Shown here one piece after another: positions 8,870 to 17,516 of a DNA stretch of 64,000 nucleotides. The translations under genes and the position numbers were made by a program. This DNA is from Propionibacteriaceae bacterium (GTDB taxonomy: Bacteria; Actinomycetota; Actinomycetes; Propionibacteriales; Propionibacteriaceae): the NCBI GenBank assembly GCA_009780915.1, contig WQZD01000002.1, forward strand, positions 121,499 through 185,498, written 5' to 3'. The notes below the pieces were generated by a model that saw only the letters and a program-made list of their open reading frames with translations, did not search any database and was not told the origin of the DNA. Each line of letters starts with the position of its first letter. Position 1 is the first letter of the stretch.

Positions 8870-9839
8870 AGTGGTCTCCGTGGGGCGCGTGTAGGTGGCC
8901 GTCGTGGATGTAGTCGACGTGGTCGCCGTGCTGGACCATGTCGTGCCCGCACCCGGGACCATGCACATGGGCGTGCTGCTCCGTGTGGTCGTGCGGGGCG
9001 GGCAGGGGATCGACGTCGTCCTGGCGGGGATGGACGTGGCGATGGAAGAGGCTCGCCAGCGGCCAGGAAGCGACGAAGAAGGCGATCGTGATGAGCACGA
9101 TCATCGCACCGGGCGCGACGTCGGCGTAGATGGAGGCGAGGTAGCCGCCGACGCTGGCGATCAGGCCGATGACCATCGCCGTCCACATCCCCCTCCAGAA
9201 ACCGCGGACGATGTTCTGCGCGGCGGCGACCGGGATCACCATCAAGGCGCTGACCAGCAGCAGGCCTACTGTCCTCATGGCCGTCGTGACGGTGATGGCC
9301 GCCAGGATGACGATGACGTAGTTGTACACCCGTACCGGCAACCCCAGGGTCTTCGCGAAATCTTCGTCGGCGCTGATGGCGAACAACTGCGGGGACAAGC
9401 CCAAGGCGACGACCAGGATGAGGGCCGCCAAGCCGCCGACGACCCACAGGTCCGAGGCGGAGATGGTGTTCAGGGAGCCGAAGAGGTAACTGGACAGGCC
9501 CCCGGCGCCTTGTCCCGCGATGGACGCCATGAGGACGCCAGCGGCCAGGCCGCCGTAGAACAGGACGGCCAGGCCGATGTCCCCGGTGGCTCGTCCCTGT
9601 TGGCGCAAGGTCTCGATCAGAACAGCCCCGACCACGCAGATGGCGACAGCCCAGGGCAGGGGAGTCGTCCCTGTGATCAGTGCCAGACCGACCCCGGCGA
9701 TGGCGACGTGTCCGAGGCCGTCTCCCAAGAGGGACAGACGCCGCTGCACGATGTACGTGCCGATGGTGGGCGCGGAGAATCCCACGAGGGCCGAGGCGAT
9801 CAGGGCGCGCTGGATGAACGCGAAGGCTAGGAGATCCAT
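8856..9839 (-). CDS. znuB: Zinc ABC transporter permease with His-rich C-terminal tail
   Basis: An ABC-3-type (ZnuB/TroB) integral membrane permease of 327 residues with about 8 hydrophobic helices over the first 265; the helices around GFSAPTIGTYIVQRR and LGDGLGHVAIAGVGLAL are characteristic. It imports Zn2+ (or possibly Mn2+) with ZnuC and ZnuA. The last 62 residues form a hydrophilic tail with 17 histidines, which most ZnuB proteins lack. The start at 9839 has GGAG 6 nt upstream and overlaps znuC by 13 nt. The zur start lies within its 3' end. Confidence 0.92.
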   Translation of the reverse strand: MDLLAFAFIQRALIASALVGFSAPTIGTYIVQRRLSLLGDGLGHVAIAGVGLALITGTTPLPWAVAICVVGAVLIETLRQQGRATGDIGLAVLFYGGLAAGVLMASIAGQGAGGLSSYLFGSLNTISASDLWVVGGLAALILVVALGLSPQLFAISADEDFAKTLGLPVRVYNYVIVILAAITVTTAMRTVGLLLVSALMVIPVAAAQNIVRGFWRGMWTAMVIGLIASVGGYLASIYADVAPGAMIVLITIAFFVASWPLASLFHRHVHPRQDDVDPLPAPHDHTEQHAHVHGPGCGHDMVQHGDHVDYIHDGHLHAPHGDHYDEH

Positions 9840-10567
9840 CTCGGCTCCATTCCCGTCATAAGAGTCCGATGTTCGGGTGGTTCCCACTCATGGGTGGCGT
9901 GGGCGGGGGCTGGGACGAGTGGGCCGTCGAAGACCAATCGTCCACCCCTCAGGATCAGGGTGCGGTCGATATGCTGGGCGAGTGCGTCAGTCTCATGCAG
10001 GACCACGAGCCAGGTGGCGGACACGCTGCTGAGGGCCGAGGCGATCTGTGTCTGATTGGCGATGTCCACCCCGGCGAAGGGCTCGTCCATGATGATCAGA
10101 CGAGGATGGTTGACCACTCCCCGCGCGATCAGGACACGCTGCTGCTGACCGCCGGACAGGTGCAGGTAGAGCTCGTTCGCCTGGTCGGCCAGTCCCACGA
10201 CCTCCAGGGCGTCCATGGCACGGGTGCGCTGTGTGCCCCCCAACCATCCCAGGGGTCGTTTGGCCAGGGTGCCGGACGCGACGACTTCCAGGACTGTCGT
10301 GGAGTGCAGGGAGACCGACGCGCGCTGGGGGACGTACCCGACCTGGTCCCATCCGGTGAAGGTCTCCAGGGGCTGGTCGAGGAGGCTCACTGTTCCCTGC
10401 TGGTGTCGGTGGAGGCCGAGAATCGCCTTGACCAATGTGGACTTCCCCGAGCCGTTGGCTCCGAGGAGGGCGACAGTCGTCCCCTCCTCGATCTGGAAGG
10501 AGATGTCTTTGAGGATGGGCAGCCCCCCTAGGGAGAGGGACAATGAATCAACGTCGATGGCTGTCAT
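9827..10567 (-). CDS. znuC: Zinc ABC transporter ATP-binding protein
   Basis: A 246-residue ABC ATPase: Walker A GANGSGKST (36-44), Q-loop YVPQR (79-83), signature LSGGQ (137-141), Walker B LIIMDEP (158-163) and a switch His in VLHETD. It powers ZnuB. The ATG at 10567 overlaps the znuA stop (ATGA). An in-frame ATG two codons upstream is possible. The C-terminal extension after the fold (H-A-T-H-E-W-E region) is short and unremarkable. Confidence 0.93.
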   Translation of the reverse strand: MTAIDVDSLSLSLGGLPILKDISFQIEEGTTVALLGANGSGKSTLVKAILGLHRHQQGTVSLLDQPLETFTGWDQVGYVPQRASVSLHSTTVLEVVASGTLAKRPLGWLGGTQRTRAMDALEVVGLADQANELYLHLSGGQQQRVLIARGVVNHPRLIIMDEPFAGVDIANQTQIASALSSVSATWLVVLHETDALAQHIDRTLILRGGRLVFDGPLVPAPAHATHEWEPPEHRTLMTGMEPRWIS

Positions 10568-11469
10568 GAGCATCCGTTCGCTGTGCGCAACGCGGTCAGG
10601 TTGGAGGACATGATGGCCGCGTAATCCTCACCACGTGAGTCTTTGGTCAGACCCTCGATAGGATCGAGGACGTCGGTGGCCAGCCCCATGTCCGAGGCGA
10701 TGGTCTTCGCCAGATCGGGGGAGGTCAGCGTCTCGAAGAACACTGTGGTGAGTCCCTTCTCCTGAGCTATCTGGTGGATCTCGGCGATCCTGTCCGGGCT
10801 GGGCTCGGCGTCGGGGGACAACCCGGAGATGGAGATCTGGGTCAGATCGTACCGTTCCGCCAGATAGCCGAACGCGGCGTGGGTGGTCAGGAACTCGGTG
10901 CGCTGGCATGATGACAATCCCTGTGTGTACGCTGTGTCGATGGTCGTCAACGTGGCGGTGAGCGTCGCTAGTCCTTGTGTGTAGGTGCTCTGGTTGGCGG
11001 GGTCGATCCTGATGAGGATGTCGGCGATGGCCTGGGCGATCGTCACCATATGTGTGGGATCGAGCCAGATGTGCGGGTCCAGGCTCCCGTTGCTCGGGTC
11101 ATCCGCGCCGGTGCCGTGGCTCTCCAGGGGGACGACGCTGGTGACGTCGAGCGATGTGTTCGGCTTGGCCTGCTTGACTGCGGCGTCGACAGCCGGTTGG
11201 AGGCCGGCTTCGTAGATGGTCAGGCTGGACGTGGCGACTTGGGCGACCTGCATCGCGGTCAACTCCAGGTCGTGGGGCTCCGCGCCCGGCTGTGTCAGGT
11301 TGGTGACGGTCACATGGTCCTGGCCGATGGCCTGGGCTAGGTACGCGTACGGGTACAGGCCGACCACCACCGAGATCGTCCCCGGCGCCGGCTGGGGGAC
11401 CTGGCATCCGGTCAGCGTGAGGGCTGCCATCGGGAGGACTGCCAGGAGTGCCTTCTTGACTCGTTTCAT
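10564..11469 (-). CDS. znuA: Zinc-binding lipoprotein of the ZnuABC transporter
   Basis: A 301-residue cluster A-I solute-binding protein (ZnuA/TroA). A lipoprotein signal ends in the lipobox LTGC (Cys22), so it is anchored to the membrane exterior. Probable metal ligands are His66 (EPHD), His133 (DPHIW), His197 (THAAF) and a C-terminal Asp/Glu. The family's long His-rich loop is reduced to a short ESHGTGADD segment; here the His-rich stretch sits instead in ZnuB. The ATG at 11469 was chosen because the promoter -10 lies 7 nt upstream, which would make the mRNA leaderless; ATG 11478 and TTG 11484 are in frame but lie within the promoter. Confidence 0.92.
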   Translation of the reverse strand: MKRVKKALLAVLPMAALTLTGCQVPQPAPGTISVVVGLYPYAYLAQAIGQDHVTVTNLTQPGAEPHDLELTAMQVAQVATSSLTIYEAGLQPAVDAAVKQAKPNTSLDVTSVVPLESHGTGADDPSNGSLDPHIWLDPTHMVTIAQAIADILIRIDPANQSTYTQGLATLTATLTTIDTAYTQGLSSCQRTEFLTTHAAFGYLAERYDLTQISISGLSPDAEPSPDRIAEIHQIAQEKGLTTVFFETLTSPDLAKTIASDMGLATDVLDPIEGLTKDSRGEDYAAIMSSNLTALRTANGCS

Positions 11470-11505
11470 GAGAATCATTATCAATTAGCTTCTTGCGGTT
11501 GTCAA
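11469..11505 (-). promoter_or_regulatory. znuACB-zur promoter with overlapping Zur-like operator
   Basis: On the minus strand TTGACA (11500-11505), a 17-bp spacer and GATAAT (11477-11482) form a near-consensus promoter, the best in the window. A 15-bp imperfect palindrome (plus strand TGAGAATCATTATCA, 11469-11483) covers the -10 and runs into the ATG. It differs by two bases from the TGAAAATGATTTTCA form recalled for actinobacterial Zur boxes. Bound Zur would block RNA polymerase directly. Confidence 0.75.
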
Positions 11506-11551
11506 GGAGTTCCCCGCGTTCCCCGGAGTCGTCGGAGTTCCCGGAGATCTT

Positions 11552-11596
11552 GAGTTTTCCGAGTTTCCCGAGTTTCCCGAGTTTCCCGAGTTTCCC
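11552..11596. repeat. Five tandem 9-bp GAGTTTCCC units
   Basis: One variant (GAGTTTTCC) and four perfect copies of GAGTTTCCC lie head to tail. Degenerate GAGTTCCC-like units extend to both sides (about 11505-11610). No function is evident. It sits upstream of the znuA promoter at the edge of the accessory island. Confidence 0.85.
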
Positions 11597-11618
11597 GGTT
11601 TCCGAGTTCCTGGGGTCG

Positions 11619-11640
11619 TCCGATGACCACGGTCATCGGA
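11619..11640. repeat. 22-bp perfect palindrome with 2-nt centre
   Basis: Arms TCCGATGACC and GGTCATCGGA flank AC. It could be an operator or a terminator stem for transcription entering from the right. There is no T tract on either side. Confidence 0.7.
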
Positions 11641-11682
11641 CATACAGTGTTTTGGTTGTGATTATTCCACGGTTGCCAGTCC

Positions 11683-11819
11683 GACAGATATGGTTATTGT
11701 TTTCTAGGGTCGTTCGCGGCGGTGGTCCCCGAGGGTACCACCTTGCTCACTGTGGGATCGACAAAATCGCATTCGCGATTTGGTCGACCAACCCCTAGAA
11801 AACAATAACCATATCTGTC
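11683..11819. mobile_element. 137-bp inverted-repeat element (MITE-like or structured RNA)
   Basis: The left arm (11683-11710) and right arm (11791-11819) are inverted copies, 26 bp identical before a one-base length difference. Between them are two further hairpins: 11721-11742 (GGTGGT/ACCACC core) and 11758-11787 (12 of 13 pairs, loop ATTC). There is no room for a transposase and no clear target duplication (flanks CC and TT). It lies 31 bp beyond the stop of the metallo-beta-lactamase-fold gene and would be transcribed with it. It may be a non-autonomous transposon remnant or a 3'-end RNA structure; the DNA alone does not decide. Confidence 0.6.
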
Positions 11820-11849
11820 TTTGATGGGCGTTCCGCCCCTTGAATCTTC

Positions 11850-13283
11850 TTAGCCTACGGCTATGCGGTAGCTGCCGTACGTTAGCCATCTCGTGTCTGA
11901 GGTGTCGTTGACGCAGGCTAGGTGGCTTCCGTGGTTGGCCACGTCCGTTCTTGTCGCGATGGATGGGTGGCCCCAGTTGTGGTAGGTGGGTTTGGAGCTG
12001 ACGACGCAGGTGACGGGGTGCTCTTCGCCGACTAGGTCTCGCAGCAGGGCGGGGTGGCGGCTGGATGTGGCGCCGTGGTGGGGGAGGGCGACGATGCCGA
12101 TGCGGCGAGCGAATCGTTGGAAGACTCCGACGATCTCCCTCTCTCGTGGGGTGGTCGACAGGTCTTGGTCGCCCAAGCCTAGCCATCCTTGGATCGCCTG
12201 GGTCTTCGCGCCCTGGGGGTTGGAGTGGTGGCCGATGTGATGGCGCGGCGGCTGGCCCTCCATGATCTTGGTCTGGCAGGAGTGGCAGGAGACTCCTGAG
12301 AATCCCATGTTGACGCAGGCGTGGAGGGGCAGGGACGAGGGTGGGCCGGCGTACACCGACAAGGAGGTGAGGTTCATCTTTCCGACCTTCGTGCCGACTG
12401 TGGCCACGCAGTCCAGGTACGCGGCCTTCAGCTTGTCCACATGGTGGTCGATGAAGTACTCGATGACGGTGGCCTTGCGCAGGTGACGGTCCAGGTCGGC
12501 CGGTGACATCGCCGCGGGGAGGATGTCGTGAAGGGCGGCGTGGAGACTGGTGAGCCATTGGGCTCGGTGCTCGTTGACCTCCGAGAGGACGTAGTTCTTC
12601 CATACCCACAGGTCGAGGGCTCGGGCTGACTCGGACCCTTGTCCAGGGGGGACGACCAGCTTGGGTCCGCGGGTGTGGCCGTCCCACGTCATCGAAATGA
12701 CTGGGGAGTCGGCGTCGTATGGGGTCTGGTCGTCGTCCCAGGACGCCTGCTCGTCGTCGCTCCACTGGTCGCCCACGCCGATGGTCGTGACCGTGCCGAA
12801 CTCGGACAGCGTCCCTCGTGGGTCGATGGTCAACCGTCGATGGAAGGCGTCGAACTCGGCCGCGTCCTGGCTGGCTGTCGAGGGCGTGCTCACGAGTGAC
12901 TGCACGTACGACAGGAGTCGGGCAGCGGGTGACAGCAGGGGGATGTAGATGTGGTCGAAGCTCACGCGCGAGAAGAGGCGGGGGAGCCCGTTGATGTGGT
13001 CGGCGTCGAAGTGGGAGATGAACAACAGAGTCTGGATGGGGGGAAGACTCTCGCCTGCTCCCCGGTCCTCGACGGCGTGGTCGTACCCGTCGGCGAACGT
13101 GTCGATCTCCGACGCGAGTCGATCGGGGTTCGACATCGAGCCGCAATCGTAGACGTAGTGCGTCGTGCGCGTGTCCGCGTTCACCCACGCGGAATGGAAG
13201 AACCCTTGGCCGACGGCCCACTGCACTGATCCATGCGAGACGGTCACGTCTGTTGATTCCCCAGGTGTGAAATGTGGTGTCAT
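11850..13283 (-). CDS. Orphan ComEC-type metallo-beta-lactamase-fold protein
   Basis: A soluble 477-residue protein. Metal motif 1 is H91-F-D93-A-D95-H96 (HxDxDH), the variant seen in the ComEC/Rec2 beta-lactamase domain, not the classic HxHxDH. Later ComEC-like motifs follow: NLTSLSVY (304-311), WLGLGDQD (367-374), LPHHGA (400-405) and NWGHPS (436-441). The ComEC membrane channel is absent, so this is a stand-alone domain, probably a hydrolase or nuclease of unknown substrate. An unusual Cys/His-rich insert lies at 321-353. The start at 13283 follows AGGGGG by 7 nt. Genes of this type occur in defence-like contexts, but no partner gene is present here. Confidence 0.8.
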   Translation of the reverse strand: MTPHFTPGESTDVTVSHGSVQWAVGQGFFHSAWVNADTRTTHYVYDCGSMSNPDRLASEIDTFADGYDHAVEDRGAGESLPPIQTLLFISHFDADHINGLPRLFSRVSFDHIYIPLLSPAARLLSYVQSLVSTPSTASQDAAEFDAFHRRLTIDPRGTLSEFGTVTTIGVGDQWSDDEQASWDDDQTPYDADSPVISMTWDGHTRGPKLVVPPGQGSESARALDLWVWKNYVLSEVNEHRAQWLTSLHAALHDILPAAMSPADLDRHLRKATVIEYFIDHHVDKLKAAYLDCVATVGTKVGKMNLTSLSVYAGPPSSLPLHACVNMGFSGVSCHSCQTKIMEGQPPRHHIGHHSNPQGAKTQAIQGWLGLGDQDLSTTPREREIVGVFQRFARRIGIVALPHHGATSSRHPALLRDLVGEEHPVTCVVSSKPTYHNWGHPSIATRTDVANHGSHLACVNDTSDTRWLTYGSYRIAVG

Positions 13284-13311
13284 AGAAGCCCCCTTCATTG
13301 TGCCCGCTGTC

Positions 13312-13340
13312 AGCATACAGGCGCAGGGGGAATACGTCAT
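13312..13340 (-). promoter_or_regulatory. Probable promoter of the ComEC-type gene
   Basis: On the minus strand ATGACG (13335-13340), a 17-bp spacer and TATGCT (13312-13317) lie about 30 bp before the ATG. The region upstream (13340-13440) is AT-rich for this genome. Confidence 0.4.
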
Positions 13341-13434
13341 GTTAGACATACTGAATGAAATAATATGGAAAATGGTGAGAGTTGATCGCGCATGTGTGCG
13401 GGTGACATCTCATTGATGAGGATTAATACCAGAT

Positions 13435-13718
13435 AACGAGTTTGCTCGTTCAATTCCACAGCTTCCTTGAGGTGTTCGCCGCTTCGCGACCCAACCTCGG
13501 CGTCGGCCTCGGCTGAACGAATGAACTGGTTCTACTCATGGCCTTCCTTGAGGTGTTCGCCGCTTCGCGGCTCAACCCCTGCGTCGGCCTCGGCAGAACG
13601 AGTAAACTCGTTCTGCTCTCGGCCTTCCTTGGGGTGCGGGCCGCTACGCGACCCAACCTCGGCGTCGGCTTCGGCAGAACGAGTAAACTCGTTCTGCTCT
13701 CAGCCTTCCTTGAGGTAA
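13435..13718. repeat. 81-bp tandem repeat array with AACGAG/CTCGTT palindromes
   Basis: Three full units (13462-13542, 13543-13623, 13624-13704) and a partial fourth follow at exactly 81 bp. Each unit carries a palindrome AACGAG-N4-CTCGTT; copies begin at 13435, 13516 (degenerate), 13597 and 13678, all 81 bp apart, so the array starts before the first recognisable full unit. In the last two units the palindrome extends to CAGAACGAG/CTCGTTCTG. There are no spacers, so it is not CRISPR. It lies between the divergent ComEC-type gene and glyS. Because 81 is a multiple of three, short open frames run through it; I do not regard them as genes. Confidence 0.9.
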
Positions 13719-13782
13719 CCTAGACCATTGACATGCCATCCGGGTATGTGGGCTTGATCGCCGCATGTGAGAAAGACTGACC

Positions 13783-15152
<1,370 letters not shown>

Positions 15153-15159
<7 letters not shown>

Positions 15160-16322
15160 CCTTGGGCTTGACGCTCGGCGGGATCGATCTTCCGATCCCC
15201 GTCTTCTTGGCACCGATGGCAGGGGTGACCAACCCCGCGTACCGTCGACTGTGCCGGGAACAGGCCGAATCGGGCGCGCCCGGGGTGGCTCCGGCGGGGG
15301 TGTTCACGTGCGAGATGATCACGGCGCGCGGCATCGCCGAACGGATCTCCAAGACCTTCTCCATGATGGCCCCCGATCCGAGCGACCCCGTCTACTCCGT
15401 GCAGTTGTACGGCACTGACCCGGATGTCATCGCCACCGCCATCTCCATCGCTTGCGGGGAGCGGGGCGTGGCGCACGTGGACCTCAACTTCGGGTGCCCG
15501 GTGCCGAAAGTCACCCGGCGCGGCGGCGGTGGGGTCCTCCCGTGGAAGACCGACCTGCTCGGACGGATCCTGACACAGGCCGTGAGAGCCGCAGAACCAT
15601 TCGGGGCGCCTGTCACGATCAAGACCCGGATCGGCATCGACGACGACCATCAGACCATGCTCGACGCCGGGCGTGTCGCCGAGGAGGCGGGAATCGCCGC
15701 CATCACCCTGCACGCCCGCACCGTCGAGCAGGCGTACGCGGGCGCGGCGCGATGGGACGCGGTCGCCGATCTGGTGTCTGCCGTGTCCATCCCCGTCATC
15801 GGCAACGGCGATGTGTGGGAGGCGGGCGACGCGGTGCGGATGATGGCGCAGACCGGATGCGCGGGAGTCGCCATCGGGCGTGGCGCCCTGGGCAGGCCCT
15901 GGTTGTTCCGTGACTTGGCGGCGGCGATGGTCCTGGGCGAAGCGGGGGTTCCGACGCTGCCGACGGCAGGAGAGGTGGCGTCGATGGTGCGCCGCCATGC
16001 CGAGCTGTTGGTGGAGCACTTCGGCGACGAGCGTCACGGCATGGCCGACCTGCGCAAGCACATGTCCTGGTACTTCAAGGGCTTCTCCCTGGGCGGCGAC
16101 CTGAGGAAGGCCCTGGGCACCGTCGTCTCGCTCGCCCATCTCGACGAGTTGCTGGGCCAGATCGACCTCGACGAGCCCTTCCCGCACCACGAACTCGACT
16201 CTCCGCGCGGACGTCAGGGGTCCCCACGGGCCAAGGTGGCCATGCCGTACGGATGGTTGACGTCCCGCACAGTCGACGGCCACGACATGTCCCTGGCCGA
16301 CATGGACGCCCAGGGGGGCTGA
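15153..16322 (+). CDS. dusB: tRNA-dihydrouridine synthase (DusB family)
   Basis: Reduces uridines in the tRNA D-loop using FMN and NADPH. The 389-residue protein has an N-terminal TIM barrel with APMAG (20-24), the catalytic Cys115 in [10 protein letters not shown], phosphate-binding [11 protein letters not shown] and the [11 protein letters not shown] segment, then the helical tRNA-binding domain ([10 protein letters not shown]). The GTG at 15153 overlaps the glyS stop. A TTG at 15162 is an alternative. The pair probably forms one transcript. Confidence 0.92.
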
Positions 16323-16370
16323 ACCGCCCACCGTTCATGGGCGCGGTGGGCATATGTCCGACCTGTTTGG

Positions 16371-16376
16371 GATACT
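16371..16376 (+). promoter_or_regulatory. -10-like box of dgt, suggesting a leaderless mRNA
   Basis: GATACT ends 6 nt before the dgt ATG, and no Shine-Dalgarno precedes the ATG. No good -35 is visible. Confidence 0.35.
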
Positions 16377-16382
16377 CGTCTC

Positions 16383-17510
16383 ATGGCAGAAATCGACCGG
16401 TCGCGGATATGGGCCTCCACTATGCGCGGGAGCGAGGGGGACGATGTCGTACGGGCGCACGCCGGGGCGACGGCGTCCATCCGACACGTGCCCGTGCGCC
16501 GCGAGGAGCGGGAACGGATCGAACGTCAGACCCTGGGGCCGGGTGCGGCCCTGGCGCTCGGGGCGGGGGACCGGATGCGGCCCGAGGCCCCCGACGAGTT
16601 CCGCACCTGCTTCGAGAAGGACCGGGACAGGATCGTCCACTCCACCTCCTTCCGCCGGTTGGCGGGCAAGACCCAAGTCGTCGTCTACCCGAAGGACCAT
16701 CAACGCACGCGATTGACCCATGCCCTCGAAGTGGCCCAGGTGGCGACGGCCATCGCCCGCGGAGTGGGCGCCAACGCGACGCTCGCCGATGTCATCGCCT
16801 TGGGCCACGACTGCGGCCATGGCCCGGGGGGACACGCGTCCGAGACCGCCTTCGACCACTACATCCCGGGAGGGTACGATCATGGGCCGTGGGGGGCGGA
16901 TGTGGCCCTGCGCCCTCTCAATCTGTGCTCGCCCACGCTGGACGGGATCCGCAACCACTCCTGGTCGCGGCCTGCCCCCGCCACGGTCGAAGGGGAGATC
17001 GTCGCCTGGGCCGACCGCATCGCCTACTGCGCCCACGACCTGGAGGACGCCCTGCACGCTGGGATCGTGAGGCCGAGGGATGTCCCCTCCTCGGTGGTGC
17101 GCCAGTGCGGGGGAGAGCGCTCCCAGCAACTGAGGGCGTTCATCTCGTCGGTGATCGACACGACCGCCGCGAGCGGGACGGTCGGCATGGATGCCGACAC
17201 CGCCCAGGCTCTGGCTGAGTTGCGGCAGTTCAATTACGACCGCATCTACATGCGTCCGGACTCCGTGGCCCAGTCCGCTGCGGTCGTCGACGTCCTGAGG
17301 GCTCTCGTGGACCATCTCATCGCCCACCCCGACCAGGTCCCGGGGGCCGACGAGGAGGTGCCTGACATCGCCGACGGAGTCGATCCCACCGTCTGGCGCG
17401 CGGTGGCCTACGTCGCGGGGATGACGGACCGTTTCGCCTTCGAGATGGCGGAGACCCTGGTCGGATACGACTTGACGAAGATCCCGGCTGGGATCGGGCG
17501 GGGGGTCTAG
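16383..17510 (+). CDS. dgt: Deoxyguanosinetriphosphate triphosphohydrolase-like HD protein
   Basis: An HD-domain dNTP triphosphohydrolase of 375 residues that removes triphosphate from dNTPs. Metal ligands are His113 (RLTHALEV), H142-D143 (GHDCGHGP) and an Asp in the later DRIAYCAHDLED motif. The RDRIVHSTSFRRLAGKTQV block before the first His is diagnostic of the family. It sits next to dnaG, as in many actinobacteria, though here convergently, with 6 bp between the stops. The exact substrate preference cannot be inferred. Confidence 0.92.
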   Translation: MAEIDRSRIWASTMRGSEGDDVVRAHAGATASIRHVPVRREERERIERQTLGPGAALALGAGDRMRPEAPDEFRTCFEKDRDRIVHSTSFRRLAGKTQVVVYPKDHQRTRLTHALEVAQVATAIARGVGANATLADVIALGHDCGHGPGGHASETAFDHYIPGGYDHGPWGADVALRPLNLCSPTLDGIRNHSWSRPAPATVEGEIVAWADRIAYCAHDLEDALHAGIVRPRDVPSSVVRQCGGERSQQLRAFISSVIDTTAASGTVGMDADTAQALAELRQFNYDRIYMRPDSVAQSAAVVDVLRALVDHLIAHPDQVPGADEEVPDIADGVDPTVWRAVAYVAGMTDRFAFEMAETLVGYDLTKIPAGIGRGV

Positions 17511-17516
17511 CCCGCT

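Noticed and set aside
11683..11819. Retron ncRNA or integron attC site
   Set aside because: No reverse transcriptase or integrase gene is nearby, and the attC core GTTRRRY is absent at the ends.
13435..13718. Possible CRISPR array
   Set aside because: The units are contiguous 81-bp repeats without unique spacers, and no cas genes are present.
13467..13718. Open frame encoding a 27-residue repeat protein (also readable on the opposite strand)
   Set aside because: It is open only because the 81-bp DNA repeat length is a multiple of three; there is no ribosome-binding site, and both strands are open.
13719..13782. T-box riboswitch upstream of glyS
   Set aside because: The space is too short and no T-box sequence or antiterminator pair is visible. 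A TTGACA at 13728 has no convincing -10 partner.
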